A DNA stretch of 64,000 nt from Adiantum capillus-veneris. Lineage: Eukaryota; Streptophyta; Polypodiopsida; Polypodiales; Pteridaceae. Position 1 is the first letter of the stretch, and each line of letters begins with the position of its first letter. The position numbers and the translations under genes are program-made. The notes beneath the pieces were generated by a model. It made no database searches, had not been told where the DNA came from, and saw only the letters and a program-made list of their open reading frames with translations. Positions 10,335-22,466 of the stretch are shown piece by piece. Location of the stretch: the NCBI GenBank assembly GCA_014529385.2, contig CM043963.1, positions 72,317,412 through 72,381,411 of the forward strand, read 5' to 3'.

Positions 10335-11951
10335 TTGACATCGTTCCAAAACATTCCACCAAGGTCAATCATGGACTTGAACACATTAGCTCAAGGATTT
10401 GTGGCTACTTGTTCCAAAACAGGGATCAAACACAATACGGTAGCTCAAATCTATAGCTTCAAACAGAAACAAGGTGAGCCTGTTAGGGATTGTGTAACTC
10501 GAATGAAGCAATACATTGCAAGATGACCAGAGCTAGAGATACCTGCAGAAGAACGACTAGTATCATTATTTCTAGAGGGTCTGCTGAACAAAGAACTTCA
10601 TGCTATAATGTACAGCAAGAAGCATACAATCCTAGAAGAGTGTGTGTCAGATGCTATTCACTTAGGAGACAATTGTGATATTTTCAATGCAGAAGATGTC
10701 CCTAAGGATAACCAAAGCGAGAAAATAGCATCCATCAAACCAGCACAAGTGGGAACGGCTGCTGCAGCACCGCTTTCAGCCATAGAAGACATGCTCAAAA
10801 GGATGAATGACATGATGAATAACATGCAAAAAGCACCTATGAGGGGACCAGGACAAGGGATACCTCAATAGGGACAACCAATTAGGCCACAAAAATGGTG
10901 TGAAATCAAGGATAAATGGACCAACCATGAGACAAATGAGTGCTATTTTCGACCAAAGTATGATGGGAATGTCCAGTACGTGCCTATGAGGCCACAAGGA
11001 CAACCCATGTACAAATATCAACCTAACATTGCCCAAGCTCAAAGACCACCGATGGGTATGGAAAGACCTCAATCCTTGTTGGATCAACAACCTTTGTATC
11101 CAGGATATAATGCAGTGCCTGTAAAGTACATGCATCCAGAGGGAGTCATAGATGAACAAGCACTAGTGTCTGTTACACCCTATGTTGAGTCTAGTTCGTC
11201 TATGGTAATGGTAGAAGGAGATTGGTATAATTCACATCCACCACCAATGGAAGAACCTGTGACTTATGCTCCACCAGAGCTCGCACCAATGTATTATGTA
11301 GCTAATCAAGGTGTCAGACCTCCTATGCTACCCATGATTAAGCCAAGAACGAAAAACTGTCATATCTGTGGTGCAGATGATCATTGTAAAATTGAATTCC
11401 CAGAGCCTGACAAAAACCTCAAGCCAGTTGAAGCTTATTGCATATAATGTTGCAAAAAGGGAGGACACTCCCCAGAATATTGTCCAAAAAATCCTTTAAA
11501 CAAGGGTAAAACAGTAGTAAACATAGTCCAAGTGATACCTAGTAGCTCATCTGAGAGTGAACCGATTGTTCCAATCAAGGTAATCACTAGAGCCCAGGCT
11601 AAGAAAAAGAAACATAACTCCTCTGATGATTCAGAGAATACAAAAATTTTCTCTCAAAGGATCAAAAGAAGTAGAAGCAAAAGGTATGAGATGAGAAAAC
11701 AAAAACAACGATCTGAAATCGAGGAGAAAGCAAAAAAGCTAATCCAAGAAAAGGTGAAAGAAACTGGAAGTGAAGTCAAAGAAACAACCGTGAAATCTGG
11801 AGGATCAATTTTGGTTGATAAAATTTCTGAGCCTATTAATGCAGCCTTGGAAGCCTACCAAGCAGGACTTAAAGCAAGCCAAAACATGGAAAAAAAATGG
11901 AAGAACTATCCTTCTCCAGACATGGAAGCAGCTAAGATTGAAGCTTGGTAA
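10335..11951 (+). pseudogene. GYP-A gag with degraded zinc knuckles
   Basis: The capsid-like part (about 10335-10720) contains GIKHNTVAQIYSFKQKQGEP and KQYIAR, which match GYP-B gag (GIKHNTLPKIQEFKQGKTET, KQYVAR). It is followed by a proline- and methionine-rich stretch. A CX2CX4H knuckle at about 11358-11400 has lost its last Cys. A second knuckle (about 11440-11490) ends GGHSPEYC but has a stop inside it. Then comes a Lys/Arg-rich tail with THxTRAQAK-like and SGGSILVDKI segments shared with GYP-B. In-frame stops occur at several places, for example after KQYIAR and in the knuckle. Confidence 0.75.
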
Positions 11952-12093
11952 GAATACGTAAGAAATACTCGAAAAACAAAAACCCAAGCTTGAAAGTATC
12001 ACAAAACCTGAAGAGCTCGTGGTAAGAGAAACTAAAGAAAAATCCAAAGTGGTGGTAGAACCCCACCTTGAAACAAAATAACCAGAACTTATA

Positions 12094-12579
12094 GTGTCGG
12101 ACAGCGAAGATGCCTTAGACGGAATTCCATTTGTGGAAGAAGACTGGCCAGGACACTTGTGGGAAAAAGTTAGAGACATCAATGATGGGAGCCTAACTCT
12201 AAAGTCAGCTCCTATAGAGGAAGTTTGGTTAGACAATTTACCTCTTGATATGGACGTGGATGTACAATCCTTGTATAGGGATTGCGGATCTGAAGCTTCA
12301 GGAATGTCAAAACCATTGACCTTGAAAACATTACTCTCTTATTTGGGAGATAACAAAGATGAATCCATAGTGTGTAAGACCACTCAAGTAAAAAGAGTTG
12401 AACAGACCCTAGAAGTAGACAACATTCATTCAATCATGTCTACACCCATCCAATGCACTCTTACTTTAGGAGAATTATTAAAACTCAGACCATATTTATG
12501 GAATGATCTACAGAAAAATCTAGAGAAGGTGGGGATAACAGAGCTAATCGCAAAAATTCTGGGAAAATTGAAACATGAA
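12094..12579 (+). pseudogene. GYP-A Gag-protease linker region
   Basis: This open stretch carries CTLTLGELLKLRPYLWNDL, clearly related to GYP-B CTITLAELLKIRPSMWTDI (about 39855-39915). It is cut at 12579 by CACTA-out, whose 3-bp duplication GAA flanks the break, and similarity resumes at 31404 (MNKVGEY, compare LNKVGEY in GYP-B). The domain precedes the retropepsin in both elements, and its role is unknown. Confidence 0.7.
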
Positions 12580-12830
12580 CACTACAAGAGGTTGTGTGCT
12601 CTTGTGACGCTGTTAGCGACGGAAATACACTGGGTTTTTATAACCCCCGGCGTCGCTAAAACCGTCACTAATAGCATCGCTAATAGCATCGCTAATAGCG
12701 TCGCTACGAGAGCGTCGCTATATAGAGACGCTCATAGCGACGGTTATAGCGACGTTTACACAGAAGTCTATAGCGACGCTCAAGAGCCATAAATAGCGAC
12801 GGTTAAAGCGACGCCCGAGAGAATTTTTTT
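12580..12830 (-). repeat. CACTA-out terminus and subterminal repeats, TnpA side
   Basis: After the CACTACAAGAGG end come many copies of a 9-10 base unit related to AGCGACGCT/AGCGTCGCT in both orientations (for example GAGCGTCGCTA, TAGCGACGGTT). Subterminal arrays of this kind are the binding sites of TnpA-type proteins in En/Spm. At about 12837-12865 lies an inverted repeat around GGGCATTGAATGCCC, the counterpart of the stem at 24356-24384. Confidence 0.85.
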
Positions 12831-13194
12831 TTGGTGACAGGGCATTGAATGCCCTGCCACCCATCAACCATATTGTACTTGATTCACTTTTTAAAAAAAG
12901 TGCAAGGGTAGATAATAGACCCAAAATAGTCACCCACAAGACGCATTGTTTGCAAAATTGACAAGCGTAAAATTGACAATTGTACACATCATAGGCAAAA
13001 TGAATTGATTGGCAAATGTAATAATGACAATTGTACAACATCATAGGCATAAAGAATTGATTGGAAAAATGAATTGCGGTGACAAATGTAATAATATACA
13101 TGGTTCAAAAAGACGTATAAAATCCGTCTCATGATACATAAGCTATGAGAAACCCTAAACTAATGCCATCTAGCTACGGCTAAACTGACGTCGT

Positions 13195-14473
13195 CTAGTC
13201 AGACGTCTCATCGCATCCAAGCGGCGTATCTGTCGGATTCTACCAAAAAAGACAATAAGACAGCTTTCAGTAAGTATAAACATATAACGATATTTATAAA
13301 ACAATACAAAAAATAGAAAAGAGTAAACCCTAATACTAACCATGCCGCCGCGAGAACTGAGAACGTCCATCAGGGCGTTTAAGCCCTTCCTGCCTGCGTA
13401 CTCGCGCTCGTACGGTGTGGGATCACGTTCTGTCATTGACCACTGTCAAAACATACAAAGATTTCATTATGTTAGAATTAAAAAACTCATAAACCCTAAA
13501 CTATCGAACATAAAGAGCAATGCGAAAACACTTACAAAATCGGCCTCAAATGATGCCCATCCACCGCTCCCCAAGTGGTGCCAGCCCCCTTCTCTACTCG
13601 CGCTCTGGCTGCATCCTTTTGTTGCTTCCACTTGTCGGGATTCTCGCGCGCTGCTTTCTTCGCATTCTTCCAATCTTCTTTGGCCAGCCAATCTGGCCTG
13701 TTCCACCCATGCTTGATTGCTTTTTGCACTTCGGAACGCTTGTGTTTGCAGTATTCGCGCATTCGAATCTTCATCAGGTCTTCATTGAAGCGCTGATCCC
13801 GTGTTGGAACGGGAAACTCATCATGAAGTATGCTGATGACTCTGTTTTTTAAATCACTTGGTACTTCACTCCATTTGTTTAGTATGTAGAGTCTAAACAA
13901 CTGAGAGCAAAGACCACGCATGCGCGAGATCACCTTGTTGCCGTCATCATCCATGATGATGCCGCCGCTGAAGTCGACGAGTAAGGCAAGCCCTCTGGCC
14001 GGTGACGCGTGAACCTGGGTGTCCCGGCAGGGGTCTCTAGCGGCGTGTCGATGGGGGTACGGACGTCAGGTGTCTCCACCGGCGTCTGGGCGCCGAAGCG
14101 AGGAGTGTCGAGTGGGGTGGCTCCTGGCGGAGTAGGTAGAGGTGTGTAGCTGCTAGGAACAGTCAGCCGCGCAAAACCTGGCGTAGATGGCAATGCTGTG
14201 GCTGGTGTGGGGGCGGGCAAAGAAGGGGAGGATAAAGAGCCTCGTCGAACACGAGGCGGTGTGGAGGCATCGGTGGCGGAATCCCCACAACAACCGCCAC
14301 CGCCACCGCCACCACTAGAACGCCGGTGTCTAGACAGAGCGCACCGAATGCTCCGAAAGAGAGGGAGATGCGGATGGAGTAGGAACGCGCGATGATGCAC
14401 CAGAGCGATGACGCTCCACGTACCACTGTCTCTGCTGCGGTGACAAAGAAGAAAGAAACTCCTCATCATCCAT
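13195..14473 (-). pseudogene. TnpA-like protein gene of CACTA-out (plant transposase family Ptta/En/Spm)
   Basis: ATG at 14473 (MDDEEFLSSLSPQQRQWY). It has the same three-exon structure as the intact copy in CACTA-in: exon 1 to about 13533, then exons ending near 13350 and 13195. The core contains WSEVPSDLKNRVISILHDEF and RMREYCKHKRSEVQKAIKHG. Compared with CACTA-in it has lost about 40 bases in the Ser/Arg-rich N-terminal part (near 14330-14345), which shifts the frame after SEHSVRSV. In En/Spm, TnpA binds subterminal repeats and assists transposition. Confidence 0.8.
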
Positions 14474-14745
14474 ACATGCATTAAACACACGAATATTTAA
14501 ACTTAATATTGAATGAATAGAGTAGACAATGTCGCAAAGACCATTAAATACAATGACGTAATGACGCATATAAATACAATGACGCAATGAATTGAGTGAT
14601 AGAAGAGGCAAGTCGAAAATTGAGAATTTTCAATCAAAAGATGTGAGCGCGAGTAGAAAAGAGCGTTATACACCATGGAAGGTACTTAGAGAGCCAGAGC
14701 TTTTACAACACGGAGCAAAATTGTTCAAATACAATATTTGTGGCT

Positions 14746-16100
14746 TTAAGAGATCTCTCTCTCATCCTCACATAACTCAGCATAACTTCCTATATCTATA
14801 TAGAGCTCTCCGTTTAAACACATATCCTCTGTTTCATTTTGTAGCTCCTCTGCATGCACCCCATATAGAGTAGTAGCATCTTGATGCTCGTCTGGCACCA
14901 CCGCAGTGGCTTCTGATTGAGCATCTTCTCTGATCTCCTCCATTGATGCCGTTGTGATTGGCACATGGTAGCCTTCATACGTCCTCGCACTACGAGGGGC
15001 TACCTCTATGACGTACCACCAGTTTGATGTAGACTTTGTAGGATGAAATATTACCTGCCAGAGCCACATAACTTACATGAGAGCTTTCAAGCACATAACT
15101 TGTAAAAGGGGGATGTTAACTATTTACATACTTACTTGTTCACAATGCTCGGGTAGTACGAAAGTGTCTCTTAGGTCAGTCCATTTCTTAGTAGAATCCA
15201 CCTCAAGAAAACCAGACTCTCCTCTACGCACAGTAGCATTGCGACCCTCCATGATTATCTTGAACCATTGCACGTCGAACAAGTCGACAAAAAATCCTCT
15301 GTAATCGATCCTCAAAATCTCTTGTAGCGTGCCGAAGTAAGTGAGTTCCGCCACCAGAGGGTCTGCATCAGAGGAACGTCGTCGACTAGACTCTTAAAAT
15401 TTTGCCATGATTCCACAATCTTGAGTAAAACGCTTTTTGTCGATCCGTTCCACCCTAAAATGTCGACCTTTACACCATGCTGCTGTGTATGACTTATACT
15501 ACAACGAACAAAGATTATGAGTGGCCGTTCAAACGTTTAGAAATAAAGTCACTAGCTAGTCGTACATTGCAAACTTACCTTGGTCGCGCAACCCCGAGAG
15601 TACTCCCACTCTTCCTCAGTCACTTCGTCACCGCATTGTTGTGCGCTTTTCAATTGGTTGTGCAACCATCTTAAGCTCATGAATGTTGGTAGGCTCTCCA
15701 GAACCATCGGATAGTGCATCGGTGGTCGTCTTCCCCGTCTCCACTCGATTCGTGCCGTTTGTCGCTCTTGCTTTGCATCCTCATATTGTGAAATCCACTT
15801 TTGCATCACTGGATTGTGAAGCATGCAAAATCGGTTGATTTTAGCCTCTAGATCTTCTGTCATCTTCTTCTCAACACCGAGATTGCACATGACAATACCA
15901 GATATGCGCTCATCATCTATGGTTCACCATAGCGTGTCCCGGGCTTTATCAAATCTGTCTAGCCACTCTCCAATGTACACTAGGGACTCTGATACCAACC
16001 AACCTTCTGCTATGCTACCCTCCGGACGTGCCTTTTGACGCACATATCCCTTAAGCCTTTTCATGAAACGTTCTAAGAAGAACATCCATCTGGAATGAAC
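14746..16100 (-). pseudogene. C-terminal tnp2 region (DUF4218 end and DUF4216) of CACTA-out
   Basis: Minus-strand continuation of the transposase gene after LTR-E. It includes the end of DUF4218 (near 16100-15900), the segment MTEDLEAKINRFCMLHNPVM (15861 down), and the DUF4216-like part with LTYFGTLQEILRIDYRGFFV (15345 down) and STSNWWYVIEVAPRSARTY (15030 down). Introns with GT/AG ends match those of CACTA-in. Broken off at 16100 from its N-terminal part, which lies at 26971-29349. Confidence 0.8.
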
Positions 16101-16240
16101 TGTTGAGCTTATATGTGAAGCTACTCAATATATGGATTCTCTATATATGGCACCCAGGTCCCCTCTATATATACATCATCTCATGTGTGTATTCTACACA
16201 CTTTGGGGTTCTACTTCTGTGTTCTCTCCTTCTCTCAACA
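16101..16240 (+). repeat. LTR-E 5' LTR
   Basis: 140 bp, TGTTGAG...TCTCAACA. It contains the repeated CTATATATGG and CTCTATATATAC, which may act as a TATA region. Confidence 0.9.
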
Positions 16241-16252
16241 TGGTATCAGAGC
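16241..16252 (+). other. LTR-E primer-binding site
   Basis: TGGTATCAGAGC directly after the LTR, complementary to initiator tRNA-Met as in Copia elements. Confidence 0.95.
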
Positions 16253-16300
16253 AGTACGTTTTTGTTTTCAATTTTTCTCCTGATCAAAATCGATTCTGGA

Positions 16301-16920
16301 GAAACTACCCACGAGAGGGATTGAAATCGATGTGGTCTACAACTTTGCAGAAGGAAGTTTCTTCAAATTCTGCACCCATTTTGAGTTATCGTTCACGGAC
16401 TGCGTACATACCTGAAAAACAGCTTCCGCGTTTTTTTTTATATTTTTCTGCTAATTGGAAACGATTTTGCAGAAACTACCTCCTAGAGAGACCAGAATGG
16501 ATGTGGTCTACAACTTTGCAGAAGGAAGTTTTTTCAAATTCTGCACCAATTTTGTGTTATCGTTCGCGGACTGCGTACATACCTAAAAAGCAACTTCCGC
16601 TTTTTGTTTTTGATTTTTCTGCTAATTGGAAACGATTTTGCAGAAACTACTCACAATGAAGACCGGAATCGATGTGGTCTACAACTTTGCAGAAGAAAGT
16701 GTTTTCAAATTCTACATCGATTTTGAGTTATCGTTCGCGGACTGCGTACATACATAAAAAGCAATTTCCGTTTTTTGTTTTTTATTTTTCTGCTTATTGA
16801 AAACGATTTTGCAGAAACTACCCGCGTGAGAGACCAGAATCGATGTGTTCTACAACTTTGCAGAAGAAACTACCCGCTATGGGAGACGGGAATCGATGTG
16901 GTCTATAACTTTGCAGAAGG
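16301..16920 (+). repeat. 171-bp tandem repeat in LTR-E
   Basis: The marker GAAACTACC/T recurs at 16301, 16472, 16643 and 16814, exactly 171 bp apart, and a shortened unit starts at 16866. Each unit contains ATCGATGTGGTCTACAAC, AAATTCTGCACC and TTATCGTTCGCGGACTGCG. Because 171 is 57 codons, one plus-strand frame stays open through the first two units (to a stop near 16659) with repeated peptide segments such as SYRSRTAYIPEKQLP. I do not recognise this as a protein family. Confidence 0.9.
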
Positions 16921-17239
16921 AAGTTTCTCTAAATTCTGCACCGATTTTGGGTTATCGTCTCGGACTGCGAATATGTTTGAAAATCAAAATTTTACTTTTT
17001 GCTTTTGATTTTTCTCATAATTGAAAACTTCTCAATTATATTTTTCTTCATCAATCATATATTTGTTACTGACGTAACTTTGCTGCAGAAGCCAGTTACA
17101 CATCGTTCCGATTCAGTCGAGCCGTTGATGATCGTCCAAATTCTATCGAGCTACTATTGGTACATGATCTTTTGTTATATGATATACTCGTTCATTGATT
17201 CTCGTATAATTATTCTTTTAGAGATATAGTTTACGTCGT

Positions 17240-17720
17240 TTTATTGATAATTTCTCATTGATACCATAGTGATTTTGATGGTACCATGATGATGTTTTGT
17301 TAATACTTTGGTCATGGTGATTTTCGTTGATACCATGATGATATGTCATTGATACCATGGTTATTCTCGGTGGTGCCATGATGATATTTCATTGATACCA
17401 TGGTTATTCTCGGTGATGGCATGATGATGTTTCGTTGATACCATGGTTATTCTCGGTGATGCCATGATGTTGTTTCGTTGATTCCATGGTGATATTTGTT
17501 GATACCATGATGATGTTTTGTTGATATCATAATTATTCTCGGTGATACCATGATGTTGTTTCGTTGATACCATGGTTATTCTCGGTGATGCCATGATGAT
17601 GTTTCGTTGATACCATGGTTATTCTCGATGATGCCATAATGTTGTTTCGTTGATACAATGATTATTCTCGGTGATATCATGATGCTTTTCGTTGATACCA
17701 TGGTCATTTATTCATTTTTA
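17240..17720 (+). repeat. Diverged minisatellite in LTR-E
   Basis: About 20 alternating short units of the types GTTGATACCATGATGATG and TGGTTATTCTCGGTGATGCC, roughly 20 bases each, pairing into units of about 45. Part of this array is found inverted at about 26520-26620. Confidence 0.85.
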
Positions 17721-17956
17721 TTGATATAATGATGATATTTTGTTAATACTTTGATGGTATTCATTGATCACTACATTGATAAATGTTGTTTTATGTAGTA
17801 TATACACATATCATTTGTATCACGTAATCACACATTTTGTACTTTTACGTTTATACTTTATGTACCATATCTTGTCGTGCGTATATATGTCGTCAAAAGA
17901 GTGGCGTCGCGAACCATCTCTTATGGCATTGTGAACGTAATTATTTCATTAACGAT

Positions 17957-18085
17957 CACTACAAGAGGCTCTTCATATTAGCGACGCTCACACAGCGACG
18001 CTCAAAAAAAAATTTCCCGGCGTCGCTATGAGCGTCGCAAATTTCTTTGTAAATTTGCGACGCTCATAGCGACGCCAGCTGGGGT
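17957..18085 (+). repeat. CACTA-in left terminus and hairpin
   Basis: The terminal repeat is followed by GCGACGCTC units. At about 18019-18076 lies a long inverted repeat: GGCGTCGCTATGAGCGTCGC, then AAATTT, a 6-base loop, and the exact complement. The same hairpin occurs at the 31403 end of CACTA-out (about 31299-31356). Confidence 0.9.
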
Positions 18086-18159
18086 AAAAAAAATAACCGA
18101 GCGCGCCCAAAAACTCAGATCTCAGATCTGAGTTTTTCGGCGCCCTCAAGCAAAGAGCA

Positions 18160-18173
18160 GGTAACGCTCTCCC

Positions 18174-18216
<43 letters not shown>

Positions 18217-18221
18217 CTTCT

Positions 18222-18259
<38 letters not shown>

Positions 18260-18321
18260 AGAGGAAGGAGAGCCAGGTATGCTCCTTCCCTCTCCTCATT
18301 CTCATGTTCCCTTCCCCTCTT

Positions 18322-18356
<35 letters not shown>

Positions 18357-18625
18357 TACACACACACATAGTGTTTTTGAGAGAGAGAGAGAGTACAAAC
18401 AAAAACAAAAACGCACACACATACATAAACAAAGAATGCACACACACATTGAGAGAGAAAAAGAGAGAGAGAGCATGCATAAACAAAAAACGCACGCATT
18501 GAGAGAGGAAAAGAGAGAGAGAACATGCATAAACAAAAAACGCACACATTGAGAGAGGAAAAGAGAGAGAAAACATGCATACGATCCAAAAAAACGCACA
18601 CACATTGAGAGAGAAAGAGAGAGAA
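18160..18625. repeat. CT/GA and CA/TG simple repeats with a 55-60 bp minisatellite
   Basis: (CT)n and (CA)n runs, then about four units built of ATTGAGAGAGGAAAAGAGAG and ATGCATAAACAAAAAACGCA. Long apparent reading frames here arise only from the low complexity. Confidence 0.9.
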
Positions 18626-18976
18626 ACTAAGGGAGCGTCGTAGGAAACTAATTAAAATTAAAAGACCTAAAGATCTAGCCGACGAGGAGTTGAACTGAAG
18701 ACCTATTATTCAAGAGGGAAATGGCATAATCAATCTATCATACTTGGCATGGGTGATAGAAAGGTTATACCATTTATCTCTTTTTATTGACACACACATC
18801 CACACACGCGCACACACACAGGAAGAAGAGAGTTATAACGTCGTAGGAAACTATCTTAAAAGACGTTAAAGATTAGGTTATATGTAAACTTACATTAAAT
18901 TAGATTTAGGTTTATTTTTAACTAGATTTACGTTTATTTAAGCTAGATTTAGATTTACTTTATATTAGATTAGATG

Positions 18977-19173
18977 CGGGTCTCCATAGACTGCGATGCC
19001 TGCATGAAGCGGGTGAAGAAAGCCCTCAATGGAATATAGGGTATTGCTGCCTTCACTCATGGTGGGCTCCGTCGATCCAAAAGTACTGGTGAAATGTCTT
19101 CAGAAGATAGGGAAGAAGGTGGATCTTCAGGGCGGCAAGAGTCACTACATCCCCGACACAATGACCATCTAGA
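18977..19173 (+). pseudogene. Captured HIPP gene fragment (HMA domain) in CACTA-in
   Basis: Translation gives SIDCDACMKRVKKALNGI, the heavy-metal-associated domain start with the CxxC metal-binding pair. After a TAG and a frame change it gives GSVDPKVLVKCLQKIGKKVD, the second half of an HMA fold. The match is to HIPP-type metallochaperones of plants. The fragment has no start codon of its own and no tail: it ends at about 19173, where the CACTA-out copy continues to the HIPP C-terminus. It lies on the same strand as the transposase genes, between the simple repeats and tnp2. Capture of host gene pieces is known for CACTA elements. Confidence 0.8.
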
Positions 19174-19556
19174 CAACCTCTAGTCATTAGACTTACGTTA
19201 AATTAGATTTAGCTTTATTTTTAGTTAGATTTACGTTTATTTAGATTTACGCTTATTTACGTTAGATCGAGTCCACGCAAGAATTACTTACGGTTTAGGG
19301 TTTAGAGTTAGACGAACAGTGAAAAGATCTACTGTGAAAAGATGTTAAGATGAAGTGAAGTGCTACAGCTAGAGAAGAGGCAAAGGGATTTTGTCCACTA
19401 CATGCAGTATCATGTAGACGTGGGTGTGTAGATTTCTTGTACCCACAAATATAGGTATTGACCAATAAAGACAAGATTATAACCTAGTGGTTCTGATCTC
19501 CGTGCACCTCTAGACCGAGGTGTGCGGGGATTGGACATGACTAGAGAATGTGAGGT

Positions 19557-19590
<34 letters not shown>

Positions 19591-19652
19591 GACGAAGAAT
19601 GCCAATAGAATATTAAATTTGTTGTCCAGGTTATAAGTTTTTTATCCTCATT
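19174..19652 (+). other. Non-coding stretch before tnp2, CACTA-in
   Basis: AT-rich repeated phrases (TTAGATTTAGGTTTATTT type), a GA run at 19560-19590, and a stretch at 19480-19545 with a tRNA-like look that I do not call a gene. It probably holds the tnp2 promoter and 5' UTR, but no core element is certain. Confidence 0.4.
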
Positions 19653-22466
19653 ATGAGTAGCGATGAGGATGTGGGACCGTCCAACCGAAACACCTATCTC
19701 TCAACGAGGGTCTTATGTCCTTGTAATCAATGCAAGCATGCTGTGCGATGGACAAGACGTGTTTCTTTGCAGCACGTTCGCGAATTTGGCGAGTTTGATC
19801 CATCTATTATAGATCGAGTTGTTGCCAATTATAACTCGTCGGACTCTGACGCTGGCCAACAAGCAGCAATCTTGCAACCCAATAGACGTGTTCGCAGGCG
19901 CTTTGGTCAAGCAGCATATGTGAGGCCACAAGATGTAGCCTCTGACAGCTCGGGGGATGATCATGCAGAGCACATTCCCAACGAGGCAATGTTTGAGCCC
20001 GAGATTGATGAAATGATCGAGACGATCATGGATTCAGAAAGGCTTATCTATGATGATATGAAAAGTGAAGCCGATACGTCATTGTATAATGGAGCACGTA
20101 TGTCTAGATTGAAAGCACTCCTGGTTCTTCTCAACATGCAGGCAAAGTTTGGATGGAGTGACACTAGCGTCACAGCGCTTTTCAGGTGATCTATTACAAT
20201 TAGTTTACTTTAATAGAACTCTAAATGTATAATGATCTGATAGATTTTTACATGACTGTATCATATTTTTATGTTGTGTAGATTGCTGAAAGAGCACATT
20301 CTACCAGCTGACAATGTGATGCCAGATTCCCGAGATGAAGCAAGAAAGATTTTGCGAAACTTGGGGATGGATTACAATTCTATCCACGCTTGTCCTAATG
20401 ACTGCATTCTTTTCAGAGGGGAATACACAGACATGGAGAAGTGTCCGAAATGTGATTCCGAAAGATATCGAGTAGATCTCCACGGGACAAAAATTCCACA
20501 AAAGGTTTTGCGACATTTTCCTTTGCTTCCTCGCATCAAGAATTTCTTCGAATGTAAGTCCATGGCCGCCCTAGCATCATGGCATGAGGAGAATAAATCT
20601 TCGGATGGTGTGCTACGAATTCCTGCAGATTGCGCAGCCTGGAAACATATAGATGGAACATGGTCGGATTTTTCCAGGGAAGCTCGAAATTTACGCTTAG
20701 GCCTGGCTATGGATGGCGTAAATCCATTTGGTGTTTTACTAAAGAAGGAAAGCTTACCGGTTTGAAGTCACACGATTGGCATAAAATGTGTCAGGTACGT
20801 TCATAGTGGACTTTAATATCATTGCATAAAATGTGGACTTTAATATCATTGCTGCACATACTTTACAGTTTATTTTACCGGTTGCCATTGAGGGATGTTT
20901 GTCTCTCGACATCCGTAACACAATCTACAAACTTGCAAAGCTGGTGCAATGGATCTCACAAAAGGAGATCGACGTAGACTCCATACCATTCGCCAAACTA
21001 AATGCTGCGGAGATTGTGTGCATGTTTGAGAAACATTTTCCTACTACAATACTAACCATTCAGGTGCATCTTCTTGTTCACATAGTTGATGAGGTGGAAA
21101 TAGCTGGCACAGTTCATTCCAGATGGATGTTCTTCTTAGAGCGTTTCATGAAAACGCTTAAGGGATATGTGCGTCAAAAGGCACGTCCGGAGGGTAGCAT
21201 GGCAGAAGGTTGGTTGGTATCAGAGTCCCTAGTGTACATTGGAGAGTGGCTAGACGGATTTGATAAATCCCGGGACACGCTATGGCGAACCATAGATGAT
21301 GAGCGCATATCTGGGATTGTCATGTGCAATCTCGGTGTTGAGAAGAAGATGACGGAAGATCTAGAGGCTAAAATCAACCGATTTTGCATGCTTCACAATC
21401 CAGTGATGCAAAAGTGGATCTCACAATATGAGGATGCAAAGCAAGAGCGACAAAGGGCACGAATCGAGTGGAGACGGGGAAGACGACCACCGATGCACTA
21501 TCCAGCGGTTCTGGAGAGCCTACCAACCTTCATGAGCTTAAGATGGTTGCACAACCAATTGAAAAGCGCACAACAATGCAGTGACGAAGTGACTGAAGAA
21601 GAGTGGGACTACTCTCGGGGTTGCGCGACCAAGGTAAGTTTGCAATGTACGACTAGCAAGTGACTTTATTTATAAATGTTTGAACGGCCACTCATAATCT
21701 TTGTTCGTTGTAGTATAAGTCATACACAGCAGCATGGTGTAAAGGTCGACATTTTAGGGTGGAATGAATTGACAAAAAGCGTTTCACTCAAGATTGTGGA
21801 ATCATGGCAAAATTTGAACAGTCTAGTCGACGACGTTCCTCTGATGCAGATCCCGTGGTGGCGGAACTCACTTTCTTCGGCACGCTGCAAGAGATTTTGA
21901 GGATCGATTACAGAGGATTTTTTGTCGACTTGTTCGACGTGCAATGGTTCAAGATAATCATGGAGGGTCGCAACGCTACTGTGCGTAGAGGAGAGTCTGG
22001 TTTTCTTGAGGTGGATTCTACTAAGAAATGGACTGACCTAAGAGACACTTTCGTACTACCCGAGCATTGTGAACAAGTAAGTATATAAATAGTTAACATC
22101 CCCCTTTTACAAGTTATGTGCTTGAAAGCTCTCATGTAAGTTATGTGGCTCTGGCAGGTAGTATTTCATCCTACAAAGTCTACATCAAACTGGTGGTACG
22201 TCATAGAGGTAGCCCCTCGTAGTGCAAGGACGTATGAAGGCTACCATGTGCCAATCACAACGACATCAATGGAGGAGATCAGAGAAGATGCTCAATCAGA
22301 AGCCGCTGCGGTGGTGCCAGACGAGCATCAAGATGCTACTACTCTATATGGGGTGCATGCAGAGGAGCTACAAAATGAAACAGAGGATATGTGTTTAAAT
22401 GGAGAGCTCTATATAGATATAGGAAGTTATGCTGAGTTATGCGAGGATGAGAGAGAGATCTCTTAA
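19653..22466 (+). pseudogene. tnp2-type transposase gene of CACTA-in, core deleted
   Basis: ATG at 19653. Exon 1 (19653-20185) carries the transposase-associated N-terminal domain with CPCNQCKHAVRWTRR. A GT-AG intron follows, and exon 2 (20282-20794) begins the tnp2 domain (HACPNDCILFRGEY, MEKCPKCDSERY). At about 20731, after MDGVNPFG, the sequence jumps to what is 27354 in CACTA-out. About 915 bp of the tnp2 core are missing and the frame ends at a stop (20763-20765). Downstream are DUF4218 (20869 on: AIEGCLSLDIRNTIYKLAKL, MFFLERFMKTLKGYVRQKAR) and DUF4216 (IDYRGFFVDLFDVQWFKI), with introns at about 21634-21713 and 22075-22157. It cannot make a full transposase as written. Confidence 0.9.

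Noticed and set aside
18115-18620. Long cysteine- and leucine-rich reading frames on both strands
   Set aside because: They come from (CT)n, (CA)n and the short minisatellite; all frames are open there because the repeat has few stops. Same at 30729-31260.
19480-19545. tRNA-like stretch CCTAGTGGTTCTGATC...GGGGATTGGAC
   Set aside because: The A-box-like part is present, but the B box does not fit and the stems do not form a cloverleaf by eye; an inverted repeat CACCTCTAGACCGAGGTG explains part of it.
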